This document shows, in pieces, positions 42,898 through 52,248 of a DNA stretch of 64,000 nt. The translations under genes were made by a program, and so were the position numbers. The notes beneath the pieces are model-generated. The model worked only from the letters and a program-made list of their open reading frames with translations, did not search any database and was not told the DNA's origin. The stretch lies in assembly GCA_018262095.1 (NCBI GenBank), contig JAGTRW010000011.1:54390-118389 (forward strand), given 5' to 3'. Source of the DNA: Pseudomonadota bacterium. Its GTDB lineage: Bacteria; Pseudomonadota; Gammaproteobacteria; Burkholderiales; Rhodocyclaceae. Position 1 is the first letter of the stretch; each line of letters opens with the position of its first letter.

Positions 42898-43021
42898 GAG
42901 AGCAATCAGCCATCGCCCAAAAATTGGGCGGCGTCACTTAAGTCTGGTCAGGCGCGGACTTAGCTCACTTATCCACGACTTACCCACAGGTTTACCGACG
43001 GTTTCTGTGCACTACCCGGGC

Positions 43022-45346
43022 TTACTGCGTTGCCGACGGCGTGGCCTCGGCGGCAACCTCGGGCTCGTCGAGGTCGAGGGTCTTGACTCTGCCGTCGCCG
43101 GAAAATTCGTCGTAGAGCCAGTCGCCGTCGACCTGCGAGACGCCCGGCGGCGGCAATCTGTCGTGGCGCGGTAGGCCGGACAGCGCCTGGCGCATGAAGT
43201 CGATCCAGATCGGCAGTGCCAGCGTGGCGCCGAACTCGCGTCCGCCCAGCGACTTGGGCTGATCGTAGCCCATCCAGGCGACGGCAACGACATTCCCCGA
43301 GTAACCGGCAAACCAGCCGTCCAGCGCGCCGCTGGTCGTACCCGTCTTGCCGGCCAAGTCGCTGCGTCCCAATTGCTGCGCCTGGCCGCCGGTGCCGCCG
43401 CTGACCACTTCGCGCAACATGCTGTCGATAATGAAGGCATTGCGCGCGTCGATGACTCGCTCTGCGTCAACGCCGACCGATGGCTCCGGAGTTTCCTGCA
43501 GCACCGCACCGCGATCGTCGGTGATTTTCTGGATCAGCCAGGGCGTCACCCTGAAGCCGCCGTTGGCGAACACCGCGTAGGCGCTGGCCATCTGCTGCGG
43601 CGTCACCGAGCCGCTGCCCAATGTCAGCGTCAGGTTGTCCGGTTGCTTGTCAGCGTCGAAGCCGAAGCGCTGCAGATAATCGCGCGCGTAGGACGGCGAA
43701 ATGGCGCGCAGCAGGCGCACCGCGACGACGTTCTTCGACCTTGCCAGCGCGCGGCGCAGCGTGATCGGGCCGTCGAAGCCGTCGTCATTCTGCGGTTCCC
43801 AGGCGCGACCCTTGTCGCCACCGGGCAGCGAGAGCGGTGCGTCATTGACCAGCGTCGCCGGCGAGAAGCCTTTTTCCAGCGCCGCCGAATAGACGAAGGG
43901 CTTGATGCTCGATCCGGGCTGACGCCAGGCGCTGGTGACATGGTTGAATTGCCGGCGCGCGAAGTCGAAACCGCCGACCAGCGCGCGATAGGCACCGGTT
44001 TCGGCGTTCAGCGCGACGAAAGCGGCATCGACCTCGGGCAGCTGACTGATCACCCAGCGCCCCTTGCCGTCGCGGCTGGCACGGATCACCGAGCCGACGC
44101 GAATCCTTGATGCCATCTTGCTGTTGGGCTGCAAGGCGCGCGCGGCGAGGCGCAGACCGTCACCGCTAATCTCCAGCGTGTCGCCGCTCGCCGGTTCGGC
44201 CAGCACCCGCTTGGGCGAGGCTTCGGTGACCACCGCTGAAACCAGGTTGTCGCTGTTCGGGTGCTTGGCCAGTACCGCGTCGATGGCGTCGTCGAAAGCG
44301 TCCTGGTCGTCCGGCAGCTCGACGTAATCTTCCGGTCCGCGGTAGCCATGGCGCAGGTCGTAGGCCTGCACATTGCGCCGTACCGCGTCGTACGCCGCGT
44401 TCTGCTCGGCCTTGACGATCGTCGTATAGACCTTGAGGCCGCGCGTATAGGTCTCGCCCTTGTACTGCGCGTAGAGCGTCTGGCGAACGAGTTCGGCGAC
44501 ATAGTCACCATGCACCTCGAACTGCGGGCTGTCGCTGATCTTGAGTTTTTCAGCGAGCGCCTGCTGGTATTGCTCTGGCGTGATGCGGTCGAGGCTGAGC
44601 AGGCGCTTGAGCACCAGCTCCTGGCGCGCCTTGGCGCGCAGCGGGTTGACCGCCGGATTGTGCCGCGAGGGGTTCTGCGGGATGCCGGCGAGCATCGCCG
44701 CTTCGGCCAGCGTCACGTCCTTGAGCGGCTTGTTGAAATAGGTTCGCGCGGCGCTCGAAAAGCCGTGCGTGCGTTGGCCCAGGTAGATCTGGTTCATGTA
44801 CAGCTCAAGGATCTGATCCTTGGACAGCGCCGCTTCGATGCGGTAGGCGAGAACGATTTCGGTGAGCTTTCGCCGCACGGTCTTTTCCTGCGACAGGAAG
44901 AAATTGCGCGCCACCTGCATCGTGATCGTCGATGCGCCCTGGCGGAAACCGCCGGTCAGATCGGCCAGCAGCGCGCGCGTGACGCCGCGGAAATCGACGC
45001 CGCTATGCTCGTAGAAGCGCGCGTCCTCGATCGCCAGCAAGGCGTCCTTCATGACTGCGGGAATTTCGCCGATCGGCATGAAGTCGCGGTGCTCTTCGCC
45101 GAATTCGCCGATCAGCGCGCCGTCGGCGGTATAGATGCGCAGCGGGATCTTGGGGCGATAGTCGGTGACGACGTCGAACGGCGGCAGGCTGGGCAGCACG
45201 CTCAGCAGCGTCAAAACGACCAGCGCCAGGATCAGCAGCACGGCGTCGGCGGCCAGTGCCTGCAGCGTCCGGCGCCGATTTTCGCGGTAATTGGACTTGG
45301 CCAGGGGCAGCGTCAGAAATTCTTTGGTCGACTGGAATAAGCGCAC
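43022..45346 (-). CDS. mrcA: Penicillin-binding protein 1A, bifunctional
   Basis: A peptidoglycan glycosyltransferase and DD-transpeptidase of about 774 residues. A membrane anchor (about 35-55) is followed by the GT51 domain with EDARFYEHSGVDFRGV and QGASTITMQVARNFFL. The transpeptidase domain has the SxxK Ser in PGSSIKPF, SKN and KTGTTSG. I use GTG 45346 with AAGG upstream; the frame is open 86 codons further without family similarity. Confidence 0.88.
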   Translation of the reverse strand: MRLFQSTKEFLTLPLAKSNYRENRRRTLQALAADAVLLILALVVLTLLSVLPSLPPFDVVTDYRPKIPLRIYTADGALIGEFGEEHRDFMPIGEIPAVMKDALLAIEDARFYEHSGVDFRGVTRALLADLTGGFRQGASTITMQVARNFFLSQEKTVRRKLTEIVLAYRIEAALSKDQILELYMNQIYLGQRTHGFSSAARTYFNKPLKDVTLAEAAMLAGIPQNPSRHNPAVNPLRAKARQELVLKRLLSLDRITPEQYQQALAEKLKISDSPQFEVHGDYVAELVRQTLYAQYKGETYTRGLKVYTTIVKAEQNAAYDAVRRNVQAYDLRHGYRGPEDYVELPDDQDAFDDAIDAVLAKHPNSDNLVSAVVTEASPKRVLAEPASGDTLEISGDGLRLAARALQPNSKMASRIRVGSVIRASRDGKGRWVISQLPEVDAAFVALNAETGAYRALVGGFDFARRQFNHVTSAWRQPGSSIKPFVYSAALEKGFSPATLVNDAPLSLPGGDKGRAWEPQNDDGFDGPITLRRALARSKNVVAVRLLRAISPSYARDYLQRFGFDADKQPDNLTLTLGSGSVTPQQMASAYAVFANGGFRVTPWLIQKITDDRGAVLQETPEPSVGVDAERVIDARNAFIIDSMLREVVSGGTGGQAQQLGRSDLAGKTGTTSGALDGWFAGYSGNVVAVAWMGYDQPKSLGGREFGATLALPIWIDFMRQALSGLPRHDRLPPPGVSQVDGDWLYDEFSGDGRVKTLDLDEPEVAAEATPSATQ

Positions 45347-45679
45347 TCGCGGGCCTTGGCATGAAGCGATCGGTCGATTTTTTCGCCGCCGGGAAGCGGC
45401 AGGCGGACGGTCAATGGTTGCCAGTTTAGCGCCATTGACGCAGCTTGGCGAAAGCGACTCGGCGACGCGCTGCTCGTTCTTGCGTCGAAGGCTGCTGCGC
45501 CTGATCGGCTTGGGCGGCGAACGTGTATCATTCGGGCTTCGTCTACCGGGCCGCCGGAGGCAACTGGCCTTCGACCGGCAGGATCGTGTGACTATCGTGC
45601 GCAAACCAACTATTCGTCAACCGTTGACTCAGGCCGGCAAGACCGGTCTGTTGATCGTTTCCATCCTGCCGGAGTAAGC
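45347..45679. other. Divergent intergenic region PBP1A / purine ABC importer
   Basis: These 333 bases hold the promoters of two divergent genes. A TTGACT at 45624 could be a -35 for the ABC operon, but no fitting -10 follows. No purine riboswitch core is seen. Confidence 0.45.
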
Positions 45680-47230
45680 ATGCACTCGCCCGTTCCCCGC
45701 TTGGAATTGCTGGGCATCACCAAGCGTTACCCCGGCATCGTGGCCTGCGCCGAGGTCAGCCTGTCGGTGCTGCCTGGCGAAATCCACGCGGTGCTCGGCG
45801 AAAACGGCGCGGGAAAAAGCACGCTGATGAAAATCATCTACGGTGCGGTCAAGGCCGACGCCGGAACGATTCTGCTCAACGGCCACGAGGTTTCCATTGC
45901 CAACCCCGCGCAGGCGCGCCGGCACGGGATCGGCATGGTGTTCCAGCATTTCTCGTTGTTCGAGACGCTGTCGGTGGTCGAGAATATTTCGCTGGTGCTC
46001 GACGAGCCGTTCGACTTGCCGGCGCTTGCCGTGCGCGTCAAGGCGGTGTCCGAGCGCTACGGCCTGCCGCTTGACCCGAAGCGGATGGTGCATAGCCTTT
46101 CAGTCGGCGAGCGCCAACGCGTCGAAATCGTCCGTTGCCTGCTGCAGGACCCGAAGCTTCTGATCCTCGACGAGCCGACCTCGGTACTCACACCGCAGGC
46201 CGTTCAGACCTTGTTCGAGACGCTGCGCCAACTCGCCAGCGAAGGCGTCTCGATTCTCTACATCAGCCACAAGTTGCACGAAATCCAGTCGCTTTGCGAT
46301 GGCGCGACGATCATCCGCCACGGCAAGGTCACCGGTACCGCGATCCCCCGCCAGGAAACCGCTGCCAGCCTCGCGCGCATGATGATCGGCCGCGAACTGC
46401 CGGTCTGCCAGGCGCCGGCCTATGAAGGCGAGAAACGCACGGTGCTGACTGTCGAAGCGCTGAGCCTGATCTCCGAAGAGCCTTTCGGGACCAACCTCGA
46501 GGATATTTCGTTCAGCGTCAATGCCGGCGAAATCCTCGGCATTGCCGGGATTTCGGGCAATGGGCAGGCCGAGCTGATGGCCGCGCTGTCCGGTGAGACG
46601 ACCGTCGAAAAACATTCGATCCACTTCGACGGCGAGGCGATCGGTCACCTCAACGCCGGGCAACGGCGCAACCGCGGACTCGTCTTCGTTCCCGAGGAGC
46701 GACTCGGGCGCGGTGCGGTGCCGCCGTTTTCACTCTCGCACAACGCGCTCTTGACGGCGCACCGCAAGGGCATGAAGAACTGGGGGATGGTGCGCTACAG
46801 CAAGGCGCGCGAGTTTGCCGACCAATGCGTCGCGCGCTTTGACGTGCGCTGCGGCGGGTCGGGCGACGATGCGCGGTCGCTGTCGGGCGGCAATCTGCAG
46901 AAATTCATCGTCGGCCGCGAAATCATGCTCAAGCCCAAGCTGATGATCGTCGCCCAGCCGACCTGGGGCGTCGATGTCGGCGCTTCGGCCGTGCTGCGCC
47001 AGGCGTTGGTCGACCTGTCGCGCAATGGCGTCGCCATCGTGCTGATCTCCGAAGAGCTCGAGGAGCTCTTTGAAATCAGCGACCGCATCGCCGTGCTGGC
47101 CGAAGGGCGGCTTTCGGCTGCGCAGCCGCGCGGTGCGACCAGCGCCGAATCGGTCGGCCTCAAGATGTCGGGGCTGTTCGACGAAACGTCCACTTCCCAA
47201 TCGAGCGAGGTTTCCCATGCATCTGCTTGA
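45680..47230 (+). CDS. ABC transporter ATPase, purine nucleoside type (double ATPase)
   Basis: A 516-residue protein with two fused ABC domains, as in RbsA/NupO-type sugar and nucleoside importers. The first Walker A is GENGAGKS and its signature LSVGERQRVEIVRCL. The second domain has GISGNGQAELM, and the signature LSGGNLQKFIVGREI. It powers the two permeases encoded next, probably with the BMP-family binding protein at 54.3 kb. The context with 8-oxoguanine deaminase suggests purine or nucleoside uptake. Confidence 0.88.
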   Translation: MHSPVPRLELLGITKRYPGIVACAEVSLSVLPGEIHAVLGENGAGKSTLMKIIYGAVKADAGTILLNGHEVSIANPAQARRHGIGMVFQHFSLFETLSVVENISLVLDEPFDLPALAVRVKAVSERYGLPLDPKRMVHSLSVGERQRVEIVRCLLQDPKLLILDEPTSVLTPQAVQTLFETLRQLASEGVSILYISHKLHEIQSLCDGATIIRHGKVTGTAIPRQETAASLARMMIGRELPVCQAPAYEGEKRTVLTVEALSLISEEPFGTNLEDISFSVNAGEILGIAGISGNGQAELMAALSGETTVEKHSIHFDGEAIGHLNAGQRRNRGLVFVPEERLGRGAVPPFSLSHNALLTAHRKGMKNWGMVRYSKAREFADQCVARFDVRCGGSGDDARSLSGGNLQKFIVGREIMLKPKLMIVAQPTWGVDVGASAVLRQALVDLSRNGVAIVLISEELEELFEISDRIAVLAEGRLSAAQPRGATSAESVGLKMSGLFDETSTSQSSEVSHASA

Positions 47231-48272
47231 GCCGCGCGCACGTCCGTCGCGGCTGATGCGCTGGACGGCGCCGCTGATCGCCATCGTCGCCACGCTGCTC
47301 GCCGGTTCGCTGCTGTTCTGGTCGCTGGGCAAACCGGTGCTCGAGTCGTTCGAAGTCTTCTTCATTCAGCCGATGACGAGCAGCTACGGCTGGAGCGAGC
47401 TGTTGATCAAGGCCTGCCCGCTGATCCTGATCGCCGAAGGGCTGGCGATCGGCTTCAAGGCGCGCATCTACAATATCGGCGCCGAAGGCCAACTGATCAT
47501 CGGCGCGCTGGCCGGCGGCGGCGTCGCGATCTATATGGACGGCAGCGACTCGGCGTGGGTGATGCCGGCGATGATTCTCGCCGGGGCGATCGGCGGCGGG
47601 CTGTGGGGCGCCTTGCCGGCCTTGCTCAGGACGCGCTTCAATGCGCAGGAGACGCTGACCACGCTGATGCTCTCGTATGTCGCGAGCTTCATCCTCTCTT
47701 TCATGGTCAGCGGACCGTGGCGCGACCCGGAAGGGATGAACTTCCCGCAGTCGATCATGTTCGGCGACAACGCGCTCTTTGCCATCCTGCTCGAAGGTTC
47801 GCGCGTCAATACCTCGATCTATCTGACCGGCGCCGCAGTGCTCGCCTTCTGGCTGTTCAACGCGCGCAGCTTCATGCATTTCCAGCTCGAGGTCGGTGGC
47901 CACGCACCGGCCGCTTCGCGTTACGCCGGCTTCTCGTCGCACCAGACGGTATGGTTCAGCCTGGTCGTCTCCGGGATCACCGCCGGGCTCGCCGGGGTCG
48001 GCGAAATCGCCGGACCGGTCGGCCAGCTCAACCTCAATATTTCGCCGGGCTACGGCTTTGCCGCGATCATCGTCGCCTACCTCGGGCGCTTGCATGCGCT
48101 GGGAATCGTTCTCGCCGGCTTGCTGATGGCGCTGATTTACCTCGGCGGCGAAGCCGCTCAGGTCAGCCTGCAGATGCCGTTCGCGATTACCGGGATCTTC
48201 CAGGGAATGCTGCTTTTTTTCCTGCTCGGTTCCGACGTTTTCATCGACAACCGCCTGCGTCGTTCAGCCTGA
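47217..48272 (+). CDS. ABC transporter permease, purine nucleoside type (first)
   Basis: A 351-residue BPD_transp_2-type inner-membrane permease with about nine helices and the motif GFKARIYNIGAEGQLIIGAL. ATG 47217 overlaps the ATPase gene by 14 bases and has CGAGG upstream. It pairs with the following permease. Confidence 0.88.
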   Translation: MHLLEPRARPSRLMRWTAPLIAIVATLLAGSLLFWSLGKPVLESFEVFFIQPMTSSYGWSELLIKACPLILIAEGLAIGFKARIYNIGAEGQLIIGALAGGGVAIYMDGSDSAWVMPAMILAGAIGGGLWGALPALLRTRFNAQETLTTLMLSYVASFILSFMVSGPWRDPEGMNFPQSIMFGDNALFAILLEGSRVNTSIYLTGAAVLAFWLFNARSFMHFQLEVGGHAPAASRYAGFSSHQTVWFSLVVSGITAGLAGVGEIAGPVGQLNLNISPGYGFAAIIVAYLGRLHALGIVLAGLLMALIYLGGEAAQVSLQMPFAITGIFQGMLLFFLLGSDVFIDNRLRRSA

Positions 48273-48292
48273 GTGACCGCGAAAGCCATCCT

Positions 48293-49213
48293 ATGATCGA
48301 ACAGCTCATTCCAATCCTCGCCGGGACGCTGGCGGCGGCGACGCCGCTGATTTTCGCCGGGCTTGGCGAACTCGTCGTCGAACGCACGGGGGTGATGAAT
48401 CTGGGCGTCGAAGGCATGATGCTGGTCGGCGCCATCGCCGGTTTCGCGGCGGCTGCCGAGACCGGCTACGGTGTCGCCGCCGGGTTGCCGGCCGGGGCGC
48501 TGGCCGGTGCCGCGACGGCGATGATCTTCGCTTTCTTCGCCCTCTCGCTGGCCGCCAATCAGGCCGCCTGCGGCTTGGCGCTGACCATCTTCGGCATCGG
48601 CCTGTCGGCGTTCATCGGCCAGAACTACATCAGCTACAGCCTGCCAGGCTTGAAGCCCTTGCCCATTCCGCTGCTGGCCGACATCCCGCTGCTCGGGCCG
48701 GTGCTGTTCGCGCAGGATGCGGTGGTCTATCTTTCTCTCGCGGCCTACGCGGCGGTCGCCTGGACGCTGACCAAAACCCGCCTCGGGCTGCTGCTCAAGG
48801 CCATCGGCGAGTCGCCGGAGTCGGCCCATGCGATCGGCTATCCGGTGATCCTGATCCGCTTCGGCGCGGTCGCTTTTGGCGGCGCCATGGCCGGCATCGG
48901 CGGTGCTTACCTGTCGACGGTCTATACGCCGCTGTGGGTGCAGAACATGAGCGCCGGGCGCGGCTGGATCGCCGTCGCGCTGGTCGTCTTCGCGACCTGG
49001 AAGCCGACCCGGCTGCTGTTCGGCGCCTACCTGTTCGGCTTCGTCACGATTCTGCAGTTTCATGCCCAGGGCCTGGGAATCATGCTGCCGGTCCAGTTCC
49101 TCGCGGCGCTTCCCTATCTGGCGACGATCGTCGTGCTGGTCGTCATTTCGCGCGACCGCCGGGTGCTGCAGAACAACTTGCCGGCGTCGCTCGGCAAGCC
49201 GTTTTTGCCTTGA
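48293..49213 (+). CDS. ABC transporter permease, purine nucleoside type (second)
   Basis: A 306-residue partner permease, 20 bases downstream of the first. It has GLGELVVERTGVMNLGVEGM near the N-terminus, the equivalent of NIGAEGQ, and GESPESAHAIGYPV in the coupling loop. Together with the ATPase it forms the membrane part of a nucleoside or purine importer. Confidence 0.88.
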   Translation: MIEQLIPILAGTLAAATPLIFAGLGELVVERTGVMNLGVEGMMLVGAIAGFAAAAETGYGVAAGLPAGALAGAATAMIFAFFALSLAANQAACGLALTIFGIGLSAFIGQNYISYSLPGLKPLPIPLLADIPLLGPVLFAQDAVVYLSLAAYAAVAWTLTKTRLGLLLKAIGESPESAHAIGYPVILIRFGAVAFGGAMAGIGGAYLSTVYTPLWVQNMSAGRGWIAVALVVFATWKPTRLLFGAYLFGFVTILQFHAQGLGIMLPVQFLAALPYLATIVVLVVISRDRRVLQNNLPASLGKPFLP

Positions 49214-49239
49214 CGTCGCTCGGTTCGCCTAAAAACAGA

Positions 49240-49366
49240 TTAACCACGGCGAACACGGCGAAATACCGAGAATTGAAGCCGTTCTATCTGTCATTCGACG
49301 GTCGCGCCGCGTCATTTCTGTTTGTTTCGGTTTTTCGCCGTGCTCGCTGAGTCGCCGTGGTTTGAT
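49240..49366. repeat. MITE-like inverted repeat, copy 2
   Basis: Outer arms GATTAACCACGGCGA and TCGCCGTGGTTTGATC are near-perfect inverted repeats flanking about 95 bases. The termini match the element at 32121-32255, while the interior differs. No gene is carried. Confidence 0.65.
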
Positions 49367-49410
49367 CTTTTTGACTCTGACAAAGTTGATTTCTCGCTAG
49401 AGGTTGCTTG

Positions 49411-50772
49411 ATGACTACATTACTGCTCAAGAACGCCGACGTGCTGGTGACCATGGACGACCAGCGCCGGGAGATTCCCGGCGGCGGGGTGTTCATCCGC
49501 GACGGCGTGATCGAAGCGGTTGGAGCGTCTGCCGAACTGCCGGCGGGCGCCGATCAGGTGATTTCGCTGGCCGGCTGCGTCGCGCTGCCAGGTCTTATCA
49601 ATACCCATCACCACATGTATCAGAGCCTGACGCGGGCGATTCCCGGCGCGCAGGACGCCGAGCTCTTCGCCTGGCTGCGCAGGCTCTACCCGATCTGGTC
49701 GCGGCTGACTCCGGAAATGATCCGCGTGTCGACGCTGACGGCGATGGCCGAACTGATCCTGTCGGGCTGTACGACGTCGAGCGACCACCTCTATCTTTAT
49801 CCCAACGGTTCGCGCCTCGACGATTCGATCGACGCCGCTGCGACGCTGGGAATGCGCTTTCACGCCGCGCGCGGCAGCATGAGCGTCGGCGAGAGCGATG
49901 GCGGGCTGCCGCCCGACGCCCTGGTCGAAGACGAAGAGGCGATCCTCAAGGATAGCCGGCGGCTGATTGAGTCCTGGCACGACGGCTCGCGTCACGCGAT
50001 GCTGCGCATCGTCGTCGCGCCTTGCTCGCCGTTTTCGGTGAGCCGCGAGTTGATGCGCGAATCGGCCGATCTGGCTCGCGCCTATGGCGTTTCGCTGCAC
50101 ACGCATCTGGCCGAGAACGACAACGATGTCGCCTACAGCCGCGAACAATTCGGCATGACGCCCGCGCAGTACGCGCAGGAGCTCGGCTGGGTCGGTCACG
50201 ACGTCTGGCACGCGCACTGCGTCAAGCTCGATGCACCGGGGATCGGACTCTTCGCGCGCACCGGCACCGGCGTCGCGCATTGCCCTTGTTCGAACATGCG
50301 CCTGGCGTCGGGAATCGCGCCGATTGCGGCGCTGCGCGACGCCGGCGTGGCGGTCGGCATCGGCGTCGACGGCAGCGCGTCCAATGACGGCGCGCATCTG
50401 CTCGGCGAGGCGCGGCAAGCGATGCTGCTCGCGCGCGTTGCATACGGCCCGGCGGCGATGAGCGCGCGCCAGTCGCTTGAACTGGCGACGCTCGGTGGCG
50501 CCCGGGTGCTGGGGCGCGACGACATCGGCGCGCTGGCGCCGGGGATGAGCGCCGACGTCGTCGCCTTTTCGCTTGACGGGTTGGCGATGGCCGGCGCCGC
50601 AGTGCATGACCCGGTCGCCGCGCTGCTCTTCTGCGCGCCGCAAAACGTCAGCCATTCGATCATCAACGGTCGGCCGGTGGTCAGCGACGGCCAGCTGTTA
50701 CCGATCGAGTTGCCGGTGCTCGTCGAGCAGCACAACCGACTGGCCCGGCTACTGGTCAATGCGGGCCGCTGA
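49411..50772 (+). CDS. 8-oxoguanine deaminase (amidohydrolase family)
   Basis: A 453-residue metal-dependent deaminase of the AtzA/TrzN group. Metal ligands are visible in NTHHHMYQSL, in LHTHLAEN and in GIGVDGSASNDG. The QSLTRAIPGAQDAELFAWL and WSRLTPEMIRVST segments fit 8-oxoguanine deaminases, which convert oxidised guanine to urate. AGAGG precedes ATG 49411. It follows the purine-type importer on the same strand, separated by the repeat. Another triazine- or purine-type substrate cannot be excluded. Confidence 0.8.
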   Translation: MTTLLLKNADVLVTMDDQRREIPGGGVFIRDGVIEAVGASAELPAGADQVISLAGCVALPGLINTHHHMYQSLTRAIPGAQDAELFAWLRRLYPIWSRLTPEMIRVSTLTAMAELILSGCTTSSDHLYLYPNGSRLDDSIDAAATLGMRFHAARGSMSVGESDGGLPPDALVEDEEAILKDSRRLIESWHDGSRHAMLRIVVAPCSPFSVSRELMRESADLARAYGVSLHTHLAENDNDVAYSREQFGMTPAQYAQELGWVGHDVWHAHCVKLDAPGIGLFARTGTGVAHCPCSNMRLASGIAPIAALRDAGVAVGIGVDGSASNDGAHLLGEARQAMLLARVAYGPAAMSARQSLELATLGGARVLGRDDIGALAPGMSADVVAFSLDGLAMAGAAVHDPVAALLFCAPQNVSHSIINGRPVVSDGQLLPIELPVLVEQHNRLARLLVNAGR

Positions 50773-50817
50773 CCGCTGAGCATGTCGCTCGCGCCGGCCG
50801 GCTCGGCGTTGATCTAT

Positions 50818-52248
50818 TCAGGTCGCCAGGTGCTTGAGCAGCGTTGAGAAGAGCTGTTCGGGGTCGAATGGTTTGATCAGGAAGTCGTTCATCCCGGCGT
50901 CCAGGCAGCGCGCCCGGTCCTCGGCAAAGGCATTGGCGGTCATCGCGATGATCGGCGTATCGCGCTGACCAGGCAGTTCACGGATCTGTCGAGTGGCCTC
51001 CAATCCATCGAGTTTCGGCATCTGCATGTCCATCAGGATCACGGCGTAATTCGTTTCCCGTGCCCGCTCGATGGCTTCGAAGCCGTTTTCGGCGGTTTCG
51101 ACCACCAGTCCTGAACCCTCGAGAAGAAACTGGGCTACCTCGAGGTTGATCTGCTCGTCGTCGACGAGCAGGATGCGACGGCCTCGATGGTCTTGGCGAA
51201 GCGTGGCTTCAGCGTCCGCCGTTGGCGTCGGTGTCAAATCCTCGTGGCTTTGCCCCTTGCGCAGGCGAACGGTGAACCAGAAGGTGCTGCCGACGCCGGC
51301 GGTGCTTTCGACGCCGGCTTCTCCGCCCATCAACTCGGCGAGGCGTTTGCTGATTACCAGTCCGAGTCCGCTGCCGCCGTATTTTCGCGAGGTCGAGTTG
51401 TCGGCCTGTTCGAAGGCATTGAAAATCCGCTGCTGAACTTCGGGCGCGATACCGATACCGGTATCGATAACCTCGAAGCGGGCCAGCACCGATTCGGCAG
51501 ACTCTTCCTGGACAAATGCACGTAGCGTCACCGTGCCGTGTTCGGTGAACTTGATGGCGTTGGCGACGTAGTTGAGCATGGCCTGCTGCAAGCGGGTCGG
51601 GTCACCGCGCAGAGGGGTCGGGAAGCTGTCGCTTTCGGTCTTGAGTTCAAGCCCCTTGTCCTTAGCGCGTTCGCTCAGAATCGAACTGACATTGCTGATC
51701 AGGCTGCTGACCGTCAGCGCACTGTCGTCGAGGACGAATTTTCCGGCTTCGATCTTGGAAATATCGAGAATGTTGTTGATCGTTGCGAGCAGGTGATCGG
51801 ATGCGGCATCGATCTTGTCGAGACGGTCGGCCTGGGCCGGCGTGACGCCAGCGCGGCGTAGCAGGTGGGCCATGCCGAGGATGGCGTTCATCGGCGTGCG
51901 AATTTCGTGACTCATGTTGGCCAGAAAGGCGGTTTTTGCAAGATTGGCCGTCTCGGCGGCCTCTTTGGCCTGCGCCAGCTCGACGGTGCGCGAGGCGACG
52001 AGCTCTTCGAGGTGGAGGCGGTGTTGCTGCAACTCGGCTTCAGCCTGCTTGCGTCCGGTGATGTCACGGCCGATCCCGAGCACGCCGAGCAGGCGATGCT
52101 GGGCGTCGAAGACGGGGGTTTTGGTGGTTTCGACGAGTTCCTGATGGCCGTCGGAAAACGAGATCGAGTTGCTTGACCGATTCGCCGCGCTGGATGGTGG
52201 CGAGGATTCTCTGCCATTCGTCGTTATGTTCGGGGGGAATCTGGCCAA
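50818..52248 (-). CDS. Hybrid histidine kinase, C-terminal part of a split gene
   Basis: The downstream frame of a gene interrupted by a one-base frameshift. It holds the end of a PAS domain ([30 protein letters not shown]), a coiled linker, the HisKA box with His in [14 protein letters not shown]1 and G2 ATPase motifs ([21 protein letters not shown]), and a receiver with the Asp in [11 protein letters not shown]. The frame opens at a TTG, but the first residues up to about the SDGHQ segment are out-of-frame noise. The intact protein would have about 686 residues. Confidence 0.82.
   Translation of the reverse strand: MARFPPNITTNGRESSPPSSAANRSSNSISFSDGHQELVETTKTPVFDAQHRLLGVLGIGRDITGRKQAEAELQQHRLHLEELVASRTVELAQAKEAAETANLAKTAFLANMSHEIRTPMNAILGMAHLLRRAGVTPAQADRLDKIDAASDHLLATINNILDISKIEAGKFVLDDSALTVSSLISNVSSILSERAKDKGLELKTESDSFPTPLRGDPTRLQQAMLNYVANAIKFTEHGTVTLRAFVQEESAESVLARFEVIDTGIGIAPEVQQRIFNAFEQADNSTSRKYGGSGLGLVISKRLAELMGGEAGVESTAGVGSTFWFTVRLRKGQSHEDLTPTPTADAEATLRQDHRGRRILLVDDEQINLEVAQFLLEGSGLVVETAENGFEAIERARETNYAVILMDMQMPKLDGLEATRQIRELPGQRDTPIIAMTANAFAEDRARCLDAGMNDFLIKPFDPEQLFSTLLKHLAT

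Noticed and set aside
45347..45679. A purine riboswitch before the nucleoside-type importer
   Set aside because: No conserved purine-aptamer loops or terminator/antiterminator pair is visible.
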